A DNA stretch of 64,000 nucleotides from Haloarcula limicola (GCF_010119205.1 NZ_WRXM01000003.1:310001-374000), one strand, 5' to 3'; shown: positions 33,368 to 41,691, numbered from the stretch's first letter. A program made the numbers and translations. The notes: a model not told the origin generated them from the sequence alone.

Positions 33368-33391
33368 AGGGGAAGAGTGGACGCTCCGGGG

Positions 33392-34657
33392 TTAAATAAT
33401 CAGGTCGTAGCCGTCCACGAGGTACTCCGCACAGAGATCGCGGTCCAACTCGACGCCGAGGCCCGGGCCTTCGGGGAGGTCGATGTAGCCGTCGTCGAGA
33501 ATCGGACCGGAGCCCGCGACGCGGTCGACCATGTCGTTCCACCACGGCACGTCGCGGGAGTGCCACTCCATGCAGAGGAAGTTCGGGATGGCCGCCGAGA
33601 CGTGCGCGCCCGCGACGGTGCCCAGCGGCGAGGAGATGTTGTGCGAGGCGATGGGGACGCCGTAGAGGTCACAGACGGTGGCGATGTCGACGTACTCACC
33701 GAGGCCGCCGCACTTGTTCACGTCGGGCGCGGCGATGTCCAGCATCCCCTCGCGGGCGGCGTCGTTGAACTGGCTCGTCGTCACGAGATTCTCGCCGGTC
33801 AGGACCGGCATGTCGAGCGCCTCGGTGACTCGCTTCTGGGACTCGGTCTTCTCCGGTGGGACCGGGTCTTCGAGCCACGCGAGGTCGAAGCGTTCGAGCT
33901 TCTTCCCGAGCCGGATGGCCGTCTCCGTCGTGAAGTTCCAGTGGAGGTCCATCCCGAGGTCGACGTCGTAGCCGATCTCGTCCCGGACCGCTTCGACGAG
34001 GCTGACCTTGTGTTCGAGCGCCTCGTTGTCCATCCGCCGGTTGGCCTCGTCGTACTCGGCGTGGGTCGGCACGTCGAGGTCGAACTTCAGCGCCTCGAAC
34101 CCCTCGTCGACGACTTCGCGGGCCGCGCGGGCGTACGATTCGGGCGTGTAGACGTCCTGTGGGTCGTGCTGGCTAGCCTCGCCCAGCGATTCGCCGCCGT
34201 GGGTGTCGCAGTAGATCTTGATCTCGTCGCGGTACTTCCCGCCGAGCAGTTCGTAGACCGGGACGTCGAACAGTTTTCCCTTGATGTCGAAACACGCCGT
34301 CTCGATGGCGGTGAAGGCGGCCTGTCCGATGCGGCCGGTACCGGTGTAGCGCTGTTCGAGGAGTTCGCGGATACGGCTCGTATCGAGCGGGTTCTCGCCC
34401 TCCAAGTCTACGTCCATCCGCCCCGCCATGTCCAGCGCCGCTTCCGCGCGGAACGTCTCGCCGAGCCCGTAGACGCCCGCGTCGGTCTCGACCTTGACGA
34501 TTCCCCAGGTGAAGTTGCCCGCGATGGCCATCGTCTCGATGCCGGTTATCTCCACGTCCCGTTCGGCCGGTCGGTGAGTCTCCTCCATGCCCATGTCCCG
34601 CCACGGCACGCCGCCGCCCTGCGGAATGCGATAGTCCGGTTGGTCGTCTTGCGTCAT
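33392..34657 (-). CDS. Mandelate racemase/muconate lactonizing (enolase superfamily) sugar-acid dehydratase
   Basis: This 421-residue protein has the capping-domain plus barrel arrangement. It carries the acid/base Lys region ALKFDLDVP, three metal ligands in turn (MDLHWNF Asp, WLEDPVPPE Glu, LTGENLVTT Glu), the late His in IASHNISSPLG and Glu in LCMEWHSRD. Haloarchaeal relatives include gluconate and xylonate dehydratases that make 2-keto-3-deoxy acids. Here it would feed the DHDPS-type aldolase: with sulfogluconate as substrate the product would be 2-keto-3,6-dideoxy-6-sulfogluconate. A CTTTAAC TATA element (complement of 34683-34689) sits 29 nt upstream of the ATG. It is divergent from the GH31 gene. 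Confidence 0.87.
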   Translation of the reverse strand: MTQDDQPDYRIPQGGGVPWRDMGMEETHRPAERDVEITGIETMAIAGNFTWGIVKVETDAGVYGLGETFRAEAALDMAGRMDVDLEGENPLDTSRIRELLEQRYTGTGRIGQAAFTAIETACFDIKGKLFDVPVYELLGGKYRDEIKIYCDTHGGESLGEASQHDPQDVYTPESYARAAREVVDEGFEALKFDLDVPTHAEYDEANRRMDNEALEHKVSLVEAVRDEIGYDVDLGMDLHWNFTTETAIRLGKKLERFDLAWLEDPVPPEKTESQKRVTEALDMPVLTGENLVTTSQFNDAAREGMLDIAAPDVNKCGGLGEYVDIATVCDLYGVPIASHNISSPLGTVAGAHVSAAIPNFLCMEWHSRDVPWWNDMVDRVAGSGPILDDGYIDLPEGPGLGVELDRDLCAEYLVDGYDLII

Positions 34658-34682
34658 CGTCTGCCCTGTCGCGGAAGCCGAC

Positions 34683-34689
34683 GTTAAAG
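34683..34689 (-). promoter_or_regulatory. TATA box of the dehydratase-2-hydroxyacid dehydrogenase operon
   Basis: The complement CTTTAAC is 29 nt upstream of the ATG at 34657, giving a leaderless transcript covering the dehydratase and the SlcC-like gene. Confidence 0.5.
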
Positions 34690-34775
34690 ATTGTGGTGGT
34701 CACTCGCGCACGGGTGCAATTCGGCGAGCGGCCGGCGGTCTCAGCGAAGGCGTAATTCCGGGAGGACGGAGTAGA

Positions 34776-34782
34776 TTTATTA
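34776..34782 (+). promoter_or_regulatory. TATA box of the GH31 gene
   Basis: TTTATTA at 34776-34782 is centred 30 nt upstream of the ATG at 34809. The promoter of the ABC ATPase gene has the same TTTATTA core. Confidence 0.5.
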
Positions 34783-34808
34783 GCGAGAGCGCCCCGGTGG
34801 AAGGTAGG

Positions 34809-37151
34809 ATGACGAGCGAACGCATCACCGTCGCCGCCGTCGAGGAGTACGCAGTCGAGGACGACGCGGTCCGCTTCGACTGTGCCATCGACGCCCCGGA
34901 GACGGTCACGCCCCGGACAGTGCCCGTGACGCTGACGTTCTACGACGAGCGGACCTTCCGCTTCGAACTGCAGGCCAACCCCGAAGTCGCCGTCGAGAGC
35001 GAGTACCCGAAACTGGACACCGACGCCGTGTCCAGCGCCGTCTCGCTCGACGCGCGCGAGGACGACGGCGCGCTGACCGTCGAGACCGGCGAGCTAACTG
35101 TCGAGGTCGGCTTGGCGGAGTGGGCGTTCTCGGTGACCGACGCCGATACCGGCGAGACGGTGTTCGAGGAACAGCGGGCCGACCCCGACGTGTTCGGCCG
35201 TCAGCGGGTCGACGCGCTGGGGTTCACGCAGGAGGAGATCAATCACAACCCCCGAAAGGTGACCGAGACGGGCACGTCGTTCCGCCTCTCGCCCGACGAG
35301 AAGATCTACGGCGCGGGCGAGCAGTTCGTGGAGTTCGACCGCCGCGGCCGGGAACTGGACCTCTGGCACGAGGAACCGCTCGGCACCGAGACCGAACGAG
35401 CGTACAAGAACATCCCCTTTCACCTCTCGACGCGGGGATACGGTCTCCTGCTCGATACGACGAACCGCGTCCACTACGACTTCGGGAAACAGTCGACGGC
35501 GTCGGGGACGATGGCCGTCGACGACGACTCGTTCGCCTTCCTCTTCTTCTACGGGCCGGACTTTACGGACATTCTCCAGCGGTACACCGCCGTCACGGGC
35601 CGACCCGACCGGCCGCCCAAGTGGAGCTTCGGGACGTGGATGTCCCGGCTGGGCTACGAGTCCCGCGCGGAGTTAGAGGAGGTCGCCGAGCGTCTCCGCG
35701 AGGAGGAACTGCCGAGCGACGTGCTCCATCTGGACCCGTTCTGGATGCGCGACCGTTCCTCCTGCGACATGGAGTGGGACACCGAGCAGTTCCCCGACCC
35801 CGAGGGGATGATCGCCGAACTGCGCGAGGACGACTTCCGCCTCTCGCTGTGGGAACACCCCCACGTCCCCGTCGGCACCGACGCCTTCGCCGAGGGCGCG
35901 GAGAACGGCTACTTCGTCACGGACGGCACCGGGAAACCCTACGTGATGGACCACACCTGTCAGGGCGACTACCGCGGCGCGCTGGTCGATTTCACCGACC
36001 CCGACGCCGTCGAGTGGTGGAAGGACAAACACCGCCGCCTCTTAGAGCAGGGCGTCGCCGTCTTCAAGACCGATTACGGCGAGTACGTCCCCGAGGACGC
36101 CGTCTTCGCCAACGGGAAGAGCGGGAAGTCGATGCACAACCTCTACCCGTACCTCTACAACGAGGCCGTCTACGAGACGGTCGGCGAGGTCAACGGCGAC
36201 GAGGAAGCGGTCGTCTGGGGTCGGTCGGCGTGGACCGGCAGCCAGCAGTTCCCGATGCACTGGGGCGGGGACCCCCAGACCAGTTGGAACGGGATGAGCG
36301 CGGCGCTGCGCGGCGGCCTCTCGGCGTCGTTGTCCGGTATCGCCTATTGGAGCCACGACATCGGCGGCTTCCGCGGGACGCCCTCGGACCCGCTGTACGT
36401 CCGCTGGGCGCAGTTCGGTCTGCTCTCCTCGAACGCGCGCTGTCACGGCACGACGCCCCGCGAGCCCTGGGAGTTCGGCGAGGACGCCGTGGACGTCTTC
36501 CGCGAGTACGCGGACCTCCGCTACCGCCTGCTCCCGTACGTCTACACCTACGCCGAGGTGGCGGCGCGCACGGGCCTGCCCGTCGTCCGCCCGCTCGTCC
36601 TCGAATATCAGGACGACCCGACGGTTCACCGCATGGACACCCAGTACCTGCTCGGCGAGGACCTGCTGGTCGCGCCGGTTTTCACCGAGAGCGGGACGCG
36701 CTCGGTGTATCTCCCGGAGGGGGAGTGGCGCGACCACTGGACCGGCGAGCGCTACGATGGCGGCCGAACCGTCGAGATGGACGTGGACCTCCGCGAGATG
36801 CCCCTGTTCGTCCGGACCGGGAGCGTCGTCCCCCAGCGCGAGCCGACTCAGTCGGTACAGGACGGGACGCCCGAAGAACTCGAACTCGACGCGACGCTCG
36901 ACGACGGCGAGGCGTCGGGCCGGTTCTACGACGCGGACGCGGACGAGCTCCGCGAGTTCGGTGTGACGGCCGAAGACGACACGCTCTCGGTCGAAGTCGG
37001 CGCGGTGAGCGCGGAGACGGTCCGCGTCACCGTCCGCGATACGACGCCCGAGTCAGTCGTCGTCGACGGCGAGGCGGCGACCGAAGTGAGCGAGGACCCG
37101 GCGTCGGGCGAGTGGACCGCGACCGAGGACGGACTGCTCCTCGTCGTCTGA
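34809..37151 (+). CDS. GH31 alpha-glycosidase (YicI-type alpha-xylosidase or sulfoquinovosidase candidate)
   Basis: The ATG at 34809 (MTSERITVAAV) is preferred to an upstream GTG. The 780-residue cytoplasmic enzyme has an N-terminal beta-sandwich, a barrel with nucleophile Asp422 (FKTDYGEYVP), acid/base Asp488 (SQQFPMHWGGD), and C-terminal beta domains. FWMRDRSSCDMEWD and the nucleophile motif are closest to the YicI alpha-xylosidase group. The sulfoquinovosidase YihQ has Arg and Trp residues contacting the sulfonate; by eye alignment the Arg position is Arg here (DRSSC), while the Trp position is Cys. The GEYVP after the nucleophile resembles the GEYLP of YihQ. No signal peptide is seen, so the glycoside enters by the ABC importer. 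Confidence 0.85.
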   Translation: MTSERITVAAVEEYAVEDDAVRFDCAIDAPETVTPRTVPVTLTFYDERTFRFELQANPEVAVESEYPKLDTDAVSSAVSLDAREDDGALTVETGELTVEVGLAEWAFSVTDADTGETVFEEQRADPDVFGRQRVDALGFTQEEINHNPRKVTETGTSFRLSPDEKIYGAGEQFVEFDRRGRELDLWHEEPLGTETERAYKNIPFHLSTRGYGLLLDTTNRVHYDFGKQSTASGTMAVDDDSFAFLFFYGPDFTDILQRYTAVTGRPDRPPKWSFGTWMSRLGYESRAELEEVAERLREEELPSDVLHLDPFWMRDRSSCDMEWDTEQFPDPEGMIAELREDDFRLSLWEHPHVPVGTDAFAEGAENGYFVTDGTGKPYVMDHTCQGDYRGALVDFTDPDAVEWWKDKHRRLLEQGVAVFKTDYGEYVPEDAVFANGKSGKSMHNLYPYLYNEAVYETVGEVNGDEEAVVWGRSAWTGSQQFPMHWGGDPQTSWNGMSAALRGGLSASLSGIAYWSHDIGGFRGTPSDPLYVRWAQFGLLSSNARCHGTTPREPWEFGEDAVDVFREYADLRYRLLPYVYTYAEVAARTGLPVVRPLVLEYQDDPTVHRMDTQYLLGEDLLVAPVFTESGTRSVYLPEGEWRDHWTGERYDGGRTVEMDVDLREMPLFVRTGSVVPQREPTQSVQDGTPEELELDATLDDGEASGRFYDADADELREFGVTAEDDTLSVEVGAVSAETVRVTVRDTTPESVVVDGEAATEVSEDPASGEWTATEDGLLLVV

Positions 37152-37193
37152 GGCGCGGAACACTCGCTCACGGCTCTCGGCGGGAGAGGTGGA

Positions 37194-37200
37194 TTTATTA
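37194..37200 (+). promoter_or_regulatory. TATA box of the ABC ATPase gene
   Basis: TTTATTA at 37194-37200 lies about 46 nt before the ATG at 37243. A short leader with GGTGA at 37234-37238 is expected, so this transcript has a ribosome binding site. Confidence 0.45.
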
Positions 37201-37242
37201 ACCGACGTCGTAAAGCATGGGACACGGATACATGGTGACACA

Positions 37243-38370
37243 ATGGGACGCCTACAACTGAACGACCTGACCAAGGTGTTCGACTCCGGAGACAACGAGA
37301 TCGTCGCGGTCAACGACCTGAACCTCACCGTCGAGGACGGGGACTTCCTCGTCCTCGTCGGGCCGTCGGGGTGTGGGAAGTCCACGACGCTGCGCTGTAT
37401 CGCCGGGCTCGAACACGCGACGTCGGGACAGATAACGCTCGACGACCGGGACATCACCTACAAGAAGCCCAAGGAGCGCGACATGGCGATGGTGTTCCAG
37501 AACTACGCGCTCTACCCGCACATGACGGTGCGCCAGAACATCGGCTACGGGCTGAAGATCACGACGGACCTCTCGAAAGGCGATATCAACGACCGCGTCG
37601 AACGGACCGCCGAGCTGCTGGAGATCGGCGACCTACTCGAGAAGGAACCGTCGGACCTCTCGGGCGGTCAGCAACAGCGCGTCGCGCTGGGTCGGGCCAT
37701 CATCCGCGAGCCCGAGGTGTTCCTGATGGACGAGCCGCTGTCGAACCTGGACGCGAAGCTCCGGACGACGATGCGAACGGAGATCCAGCAGCTCCAGAGC
37801 GACATGGACATCACGACCATCTACGTCACCCACGACCAGACCGAGGCGATGACGATGGGCGACCGCATCGCCGTCCTCAACGAGGGTGAGCTTCAGCAGG
37901 TCGGCGAGCCGCTGGTCTGTTACCACCAGCCCAAGAACCGCTTCGTCGCCGGGTTCATCGGGTCGCCGTCGATGAACTTCCTCTCGGTCCACCGCGACGG
38001 AGAGACGCTCGCTCACGAGGAGTTTACCTACCACATCTCCGATACGACTCGCGACGCCATCGCGGACGCCAGCGACGACCTCACCCTCGGTATCCGCCCG
38101 GAGCACATCCGGCTGGCCGAGAGCGGCGATCAGAACGCCGTCGAGACCACCATCGAGGTCGTCGAACCGATGGGCGAGGTCACCTACGCCTACTTCCAGA
38201 TCGGCGGGGAGACCTACACCGCGAGTATCGACGGCGAGCGACGGATCCAGGCGGACGAGACGGTCCACGTCGTCTTCCCGGAGGAGAAGATCCACGTCTT
38301 CGACGGGCGGACCGGCGAGGCCGTCAAGAACAGCAATCTGGGCGAGACCGTCGACACGCCGCGGGTCTGA
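37243..38370 (+). CDS. ABC sugar transporter ATP-binding protein (MalK/UgpC type)
   Basis: The 375-residue protein from the ATG at 37243 (MGRLQLNDLTKVF) has Walker A GPSGCGKSTT, Q-loop VFQNYALYPHM, signature LSGGQQQRVALGRA, Walker B VFLMDEPLSNLD and H-loop VTHDQTEAM. A C-terminal TOBE/OB domain of about 130 residues (LGIRPEHIRL) is typical of MalK/UgpC ATPases that serve CUT1 sugar importers. It powers the importer formed by the lipoprotein at 25145 and the permeases at 30373 and 31370, although it is 5 kb from the permeases. The IclR gene follows in the same direction after 54 nt. Confidence 0.93.
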   Translation: MGRLQLNDLTKVFDSGDNEIVAVNDLNLTVEDGDFLVLVGPSGCGKSTTLRCIAGLEHATSGQITLDDRDITYKKPKERDMAMVFQNYALYPHMTVRQNIGYGLKITTDLSKGDINDRVERTAELLEIGDLLEKEPSDLSGGQQQRVALGRAIIREPEVFLMDEPLSNLDAKLRTTMRTEIQQLQSDMDITTIYVTHDQTEAMTMGDRIAVLNEGELQQVGEPLVCYHQPKNRFVAGFIGSPSMNFLSVHRDGETLAHEEFTYHISDTTRDAIADASDDLTLGIRPEHIRLAESGDQNAVETTIEVVEPMGEVTYAYFQIGGETYTASIDGERRIQADETVHVVFPEEKIHVFDGRTGEAVKNSNLGETVDTPRV

Positions 38371-38424
38371 AACGTCGTTTACCTCTCGCAAACAATTAAG
38401 TGACCGCTGTCCCTAGCCCCGGGT

Positions 38425-39204
38425 ATGCCCGAACCAACGGCAGCGGACGACGCCGGACGGCGGATACAGGCGGTCGATACGTCCTGTGAGATTCTCGAAG
38501 CGCTCCGGGACCTCGACGGTGCCGGCATCTCGGAACTGGCGGACGAACTCGACTGGTCGAAGGCGACGATTCACGGTCACCTGGCGACGCTGGCGGACAA
38601 CGAGTTCGTCGTCAAGCGCGGGGATACCTACGAGATCAGCCTGCGCTTCGTCGATATCGGCGAGTACGCCAAGAGTCAGGTCGACATCCACGATATCGCC
38701 GTCAAGGAGGTGGACCGGCTCGCCGAAGAGACCGGTGAAGTCGCACAGTTCATGGTCAAAGAGCACGGCCGCGGCGTCTACCTCCACAAGGCAAGCGGCG
38801 AGAACGCGATTCAGACCGCCTCCTACACCGGGAACCGGAAGGACCTCCACTGCACCGCACTCGGAAAGGCGATCCTCTCGCAGCTGCCCGAGTCGGAAGT
38901 GGACGAGGTCATCGAACGCCACGGGCTCCCCGCGCGGACGGAGAGGACTGTCACGACCCGCCAGGAACTCTTCGAGAACCTGGAGGAGATCCGCGACCGC
39001 GGCGTCGCCTTCGACGACGAGGAGATCCTCCAGGGACTGCGCTGTATCGCCGCCCCCATCGAACATCCGAAGGGGAATCTCCACGGGGCGATCAGCATCT
39101 CCGGACCGACCAACCGGTTCAAGGGCGAGCGGTTCCGCGAGGAACTGCCCGAAATCGTCCAGGGCGCCGCCAACGTCATCGAAGTCAACGCCACGCAAGT
39201 CTGA
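38425..39204 (+). CDS. IclR family transcriptional regulator
   Basis: This 259-residue regulator has an N-terminal winged helix (IQAVDTSCEILEALRDLDGAGISELADELDWSKATIHGHLATL, read as helix-turn-helix at about 35-62) and the IclR effector domain with GNRKDLHCTALGKAILSQLPE and the LRCIAAPIEHPKGNLHGAISISGP end. Haloferax volcanii uses an IclR-type protein (XacR) to control its oxidative pentose pathway, so a local regulator of the whole 21-39 kb catabolic and transport cluster is likely. The ligand is probably a pathway intermediate. An AATTAAG element at about 38392 is its probable TATA box. Confidence 0.92.
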   Translation: MPEPTAADDAGRRIQAVDTSCEILEALRDLDGAGISELADELDWSKATIHGHLATLADNEFVVKRGDTYEISLRFVDIGEYAKSQVDIHDIAVKEVDRLAEETGEVAQFMVKEHGRGVYLHKASGENAIQTASYTGNRKDLHCTALGKAILSQLPESEVDEVIERHGLPARTERTVTTRQELFENLEEIRDRGVAFDDEEILQGLRCIAAPIEHPKGNLHGAISISGPTNRFKGERFREELPEIVQGAANVIEVNATQV

Positions 39205-39871
39205 CCGTTAACGAAGGCCAAACGCGTCGATCTCCCGCCGCTGCTCGATTCGCCCCTCGTGTCCCCCCTCTCCGGCGCTTCGGTCGGGATTCGGTCTCAC
39301 GGAGCGACAGTTTCGCCAGCGGAATCGTTTACGAGCGGTAAACTCTCGACCATAGCCACCCAAGAGCCCGAATACGCCGCCTCGTTCGTGCATCGACGCC
39401 GCATCGACCGCGCTTTTCCGTCGATGATCCGTCCGCGCGGCCGTGGAAACCGGAAAGTTCCCGAATCCGGGTGACGTCTCGACGTTCCGATTTACATCTC
39501 GCAAACGCCAGTACGGGGTCGAGTTCCGGAGGATGTCGACTGTGACTCACTCGGCCAGTCCGGGAGACAGGAATAACAAGGGTACAAGAGTTATTACAGA
39601 CATCAGCAGTGACCGCGTATGCGGTAGCGCGGTGAGACGAGTCGGCGGTCAGCGACCGACGACCGGCGACCGGATCGCGTGACCGTCGTTCGGCCGAGCA
39701 CGGGAATCGAATCACGCGCTGTCGCCGCTGGCAATCGGTGAGCCGTATCGGAAAATCGATTCGAACATTCACCTGTGAAATCGAGAGAGTGAACTCTATC
39801 GATGCCCGTGAGTGGTCGTATATCACAGATATATAGAAACTATTAAGCCGATGTGTGCCCATCTCGTCTAT
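39205..39871. other. Spacer without convincing gene
   Basis: This 667-bp stretch between the IclR gene and the 109-residue protein has several short frames, none with start signals or recognisable sequence. The last 90 bp become AT-rich and hold the promoter of the next gene (ATATATAG at about 39828, TATTAAG at about 39841). Confidence 0.4.
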
Positions 39872-40201
39872 ATGGCACACGACGAAGACGAAAACGCGGA
39901 CGGCGTCTCGGTATCGATGGAAATAACGGGTTCCTACGACGACGTGATCTCGAAGCTAAAATCCAGCAGTACGGAGCGAGACGCGGTCGGTCCGCTGCTG
40001 GGCGACGTTCAGTTGCTCTTAGAGACCGTCGAGCGGATGGGCGGCGGAACGCGAAGCGCCATCGCGGACCAGCTGCCGCCGGAGATGACCGCCGATTTCG
40101 ACGCCGAGGCGGTCGTCGAGACGTGCCAGGTGCTCGAACGGTACGACCTCGTCGTCCTCGAGGGCAACACCTGGAAACCCGGCCCGCGTCTCGGCGAATA
40201 G
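39872..40201 (+). CDS. Uncharacterised small haloarchaeal protein, possible winged helix
   Basis: The ATG at 39872 (MAHDEDENADGVSVSMEI) is chosen because TATTAAG at 39841 lies about 28 nt upstream; in-frame starts at 39812 and 39851 overlap the TATA boxes. The 109-residue acidic product has a helical middle (AVGPLLGDVQLLLETVERMGGGTRSAIADQLPPEM) and a C-terminal AEAVVETCQVLERYDLVVLEGNTWKPGPRLGE, which reads like a small winged-helix with a final beta hairpin. I do not recognise the family. It is convergent with the parA operon and may be unrelated to it. Confidence 0.6.
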   Translation: MAHDEDENADGVSVSMEITGSYDDVISKLKSSSTERDAVGPLLGDVQLLLETVERMGGGTRSAIADQLPPEMTADFDAEAVVETCQVLERYDLVVLEGNTWKPGPRLGE

Positions 40202-40234
40202 GCGAGAACGGTAGAGAAGCGGCCGCTCTCGCGG

Positions 40235-40708
40235 TCAGTCCCAGTCGTAGCCCCACTCGCGGAGTTCGTCGGCGACGAGGTCGGGGTTGTTCATGGCGAC
40301 GACCAGCGCCGCTTCCAGCGCGTCGGTCTTGTAGACATCTTCACCCAAATCGTCTTCGAGCTCGCGGAGGAAGTCGCTCTCGCGCTCCTCGACGTGCGGG
40401 CGGACGAATATCGGTCGCTGTGTCCGTCCCTCCTTCACGGAGGAGCGCCGGAACTTGTAGGGAATCGACGGCGCGGACTCGGCGGTCGTACCGCCCCCGC
40501 CGGTGTCATCGGCGTCGTCGGCATCGTCGCCGTTGTCGCCGCCGTTCGCGTCGGGCTGGTCGTCACCCTCCCCTCCCAATGTCCCGGTCCGTTGCCCGGT
40601 CGTCTCGGCCGTCGCCGCCGCCGCTTCGTCGGCCACGTCCTCGGTTTCCGCCGTCTCCTCTCGCTCCTCGATCTCCGCGAACGGGTCGTCACCGGAGCCG
40701 GCTTTCAT
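40235..40708 (-). CDS. Acidic ParA-coupled partner protein
   Basis: The ATG at 40708 overlaps the parA stop (ATGA) and has GGAGGTGA just upstream, which rules out the longer frame from 40834. The 157-residue product has an acidic, Gly/Asp-rich low-complexity N-terminal 80 residues and a conserved-looking C-terminal half: SIPYKFRRSSVKEGRTQRPIF, then acidic helices ending ELREWGYDWD. ParA proteins need a partner that binds DNA or stimulates the ATPase; the position and coupling make this gene the obvious candidate, though no known DNA-binding motif is evident. Confidence 0.7.
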   Translation of the reverse strand: MKAGSGDDPFAEIEEREETAETEDVADEAAAATAETTGQRTGTLGGEGDDQPDANGGDNGDDADDADDTGGGGTTAESAPSIPYKFRRSSVKEGRTQRPIFVRPHVEERESDFLRELEDDLGEDVYKTDALEAALVVAMNNPDLVADELREWGYDWD

Positions 40709-41550
40709 GCCGTCACCTCCTGTTCGCGCGTCTCTCGAAGCCGGCGAGCGAGCGTCTCGAACCGTTCGAGCGTCTCCAGTTCGTAGTCCCGCTCCCGGCT
40801 GCGGTGGTCCTCGACGTAGGCGAACGCCGAACACTGCTGTCGCCAGCAGCCCTCCAAGAGCGACGTCCGCTCGCGGAAGACGACCGGCACGTCGTAGTCC
40901 ATCGCTTCGAGTTGCTCGAGCATCTCCTCCTGGTCGTTGGTTCCCTTGTATCGGTTGGGCACCGCGGCGAGGACGCCGACGTTGATATCGAGCGTCTCTT
41001 CGAGCCCGTCCACGAGGTCGGTGAGGCCGGTGACCGACTGCTGGCCCTTCCCGCTGGGTTCGAACGGGATGACGAGGTTCCGCGTGGCGTGGATCGCGTT
41101 GTACAGTTTCACGTCGGCGGTCGCCGGCGGGTCGACGATGACGGTGTCGTACTCGGCGGGCACGTCGGCCTCCTTCAGCACGCGGAGCAACTGGACGTTC
41201 GGGTTCCAGTTCTCCCCGAAATCGGCGGCCTCCTCCTCGCGGCGGCGCAGGTGCTTCGAGAGGACTTCGAGCGAGTTGTGCGCCGGGACGACGTCGACGC
41301 CCTCGGAGGTCTCGATCAGGTCTTCGAACGGGCCCCGCGGTCGCTCGACGAGGTGTCGGACGAGGCTGTCCGCATCGGAGTCGGTGCGTCTGTCACCCAC
41401 GTCGAGGAGATACGAGAGACTCCCCTCCTGTGGGTCCATGTCGATCGCGAGGACGTCCCGGCCCGCGCGAGCGTCCGCGACGGCGAGGTTCACCGCCAGA
41501 GTGGTCTTCCCGACCCCGCCCGCCTCGCTGTACACCGTGTATGTCAACAT
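40705..41550 (-). CDS. ParA/Soj-family partition ATPase
   Basis: This 281-residue protein has the deviant Walker A SEAGGVGKTTLAVNLA at residues 8-23, Walker A' VLAIDMDPQEGSLSYLL and Walker B YDTVIVDPPA, the signature of ParA/MinD ATPases. The lack of an N-terminal extension or helix-turn-helix makes it a small (type Ib/Soj-like) ParA. It should drive segregation of this replicon together with the coupled downstream protein. The ATG at 41550 lies 29 nt from a CTTTTATG TATA box, upstream of which a GTATAGCTA direct repeat (41594-41615) may be the operator or centromere. Confidence 0.9.
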   Translation of the reverse strand: MLTYTVYSEAGGVGKTTLAVNLAVADARAGRDVLAIDMDPQEGSLSYLLDVGDRRTDSDADSLVRHLVERPRGPFEDLIETSEGVDVVPAHNSLEVLSKHLRRREEEAADFGENWNPNVQLLRVLKEADVPAEYDTVIVDPPATADVKLYNAIHATRNLVIPFEPSGKGQQSVTGLTDLVDGLEETLDINVGVLAAVPNRYKGTNDQEEMLEQLEAMDYDVPVVFRERTSLLEGCWRQQCSAFAYVEDHRSRERDYELETLERFETLARRLRETREQEVTA

Positions 41551-41574
41551 ATCCGCTCAGTTGCCGCATACGGA

Positions 41575-41582
41575 CATAAAAG
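41575..41582 (-). promoter_or_regulatory. TATA box of parA
   Basis: The complement reads CTTTTATG and is centred 29 nt upstream of the parA ATG, so the transcript is leaderless. Confidence 0.55.
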
Positions 41583-41593
41583 TTAGTCAGACG

Positions 41594-41618
41594 GTATAGC
41601 TAACCAGTATAGCTATTC
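41594..41618. repeat. Direct repeat GTATAGCTA upstream of parA TATA box
   Basis: GTATAGCTA occurs at 41594-41602 and 41607-41615, a 13-bp period, directly upstream of the parA TATA/BRE. CAGTATAGCTAT at 41605-41616 recurs in inverted orientation at 17947-17958, next to the Cdc6-like gene. This suggests a common binding protein, perhaps the ParA partner. Confidence 0.5.
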
Positions 41619-41691
41619 TTTTTCGCCGCCGGTCGGCTCATGGTCGGATTGTCAGCAGTTCTAAGAGTGGCTATCGAGAGCGAGTCGTTCA

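Noticed and set aside
35120-37201. Long Arg/Pro-rich frame on the same strand as the GH31 gene
   Set aside because: High-GC frame shadow; the GH31 frame has all catalytic motifs and a TATA-supported start.
21251-39204. Plain D-xylose/L-arabinose oxidative pathway as full explanation
   Set aside because: The Gfo6-like and dehydratase genes fit, but a pentose route needs no SuyAB-size UxaA pair, ComC-type dehydrogenase or sulfate-type exporter. It remains the main alternative for the upper half only.
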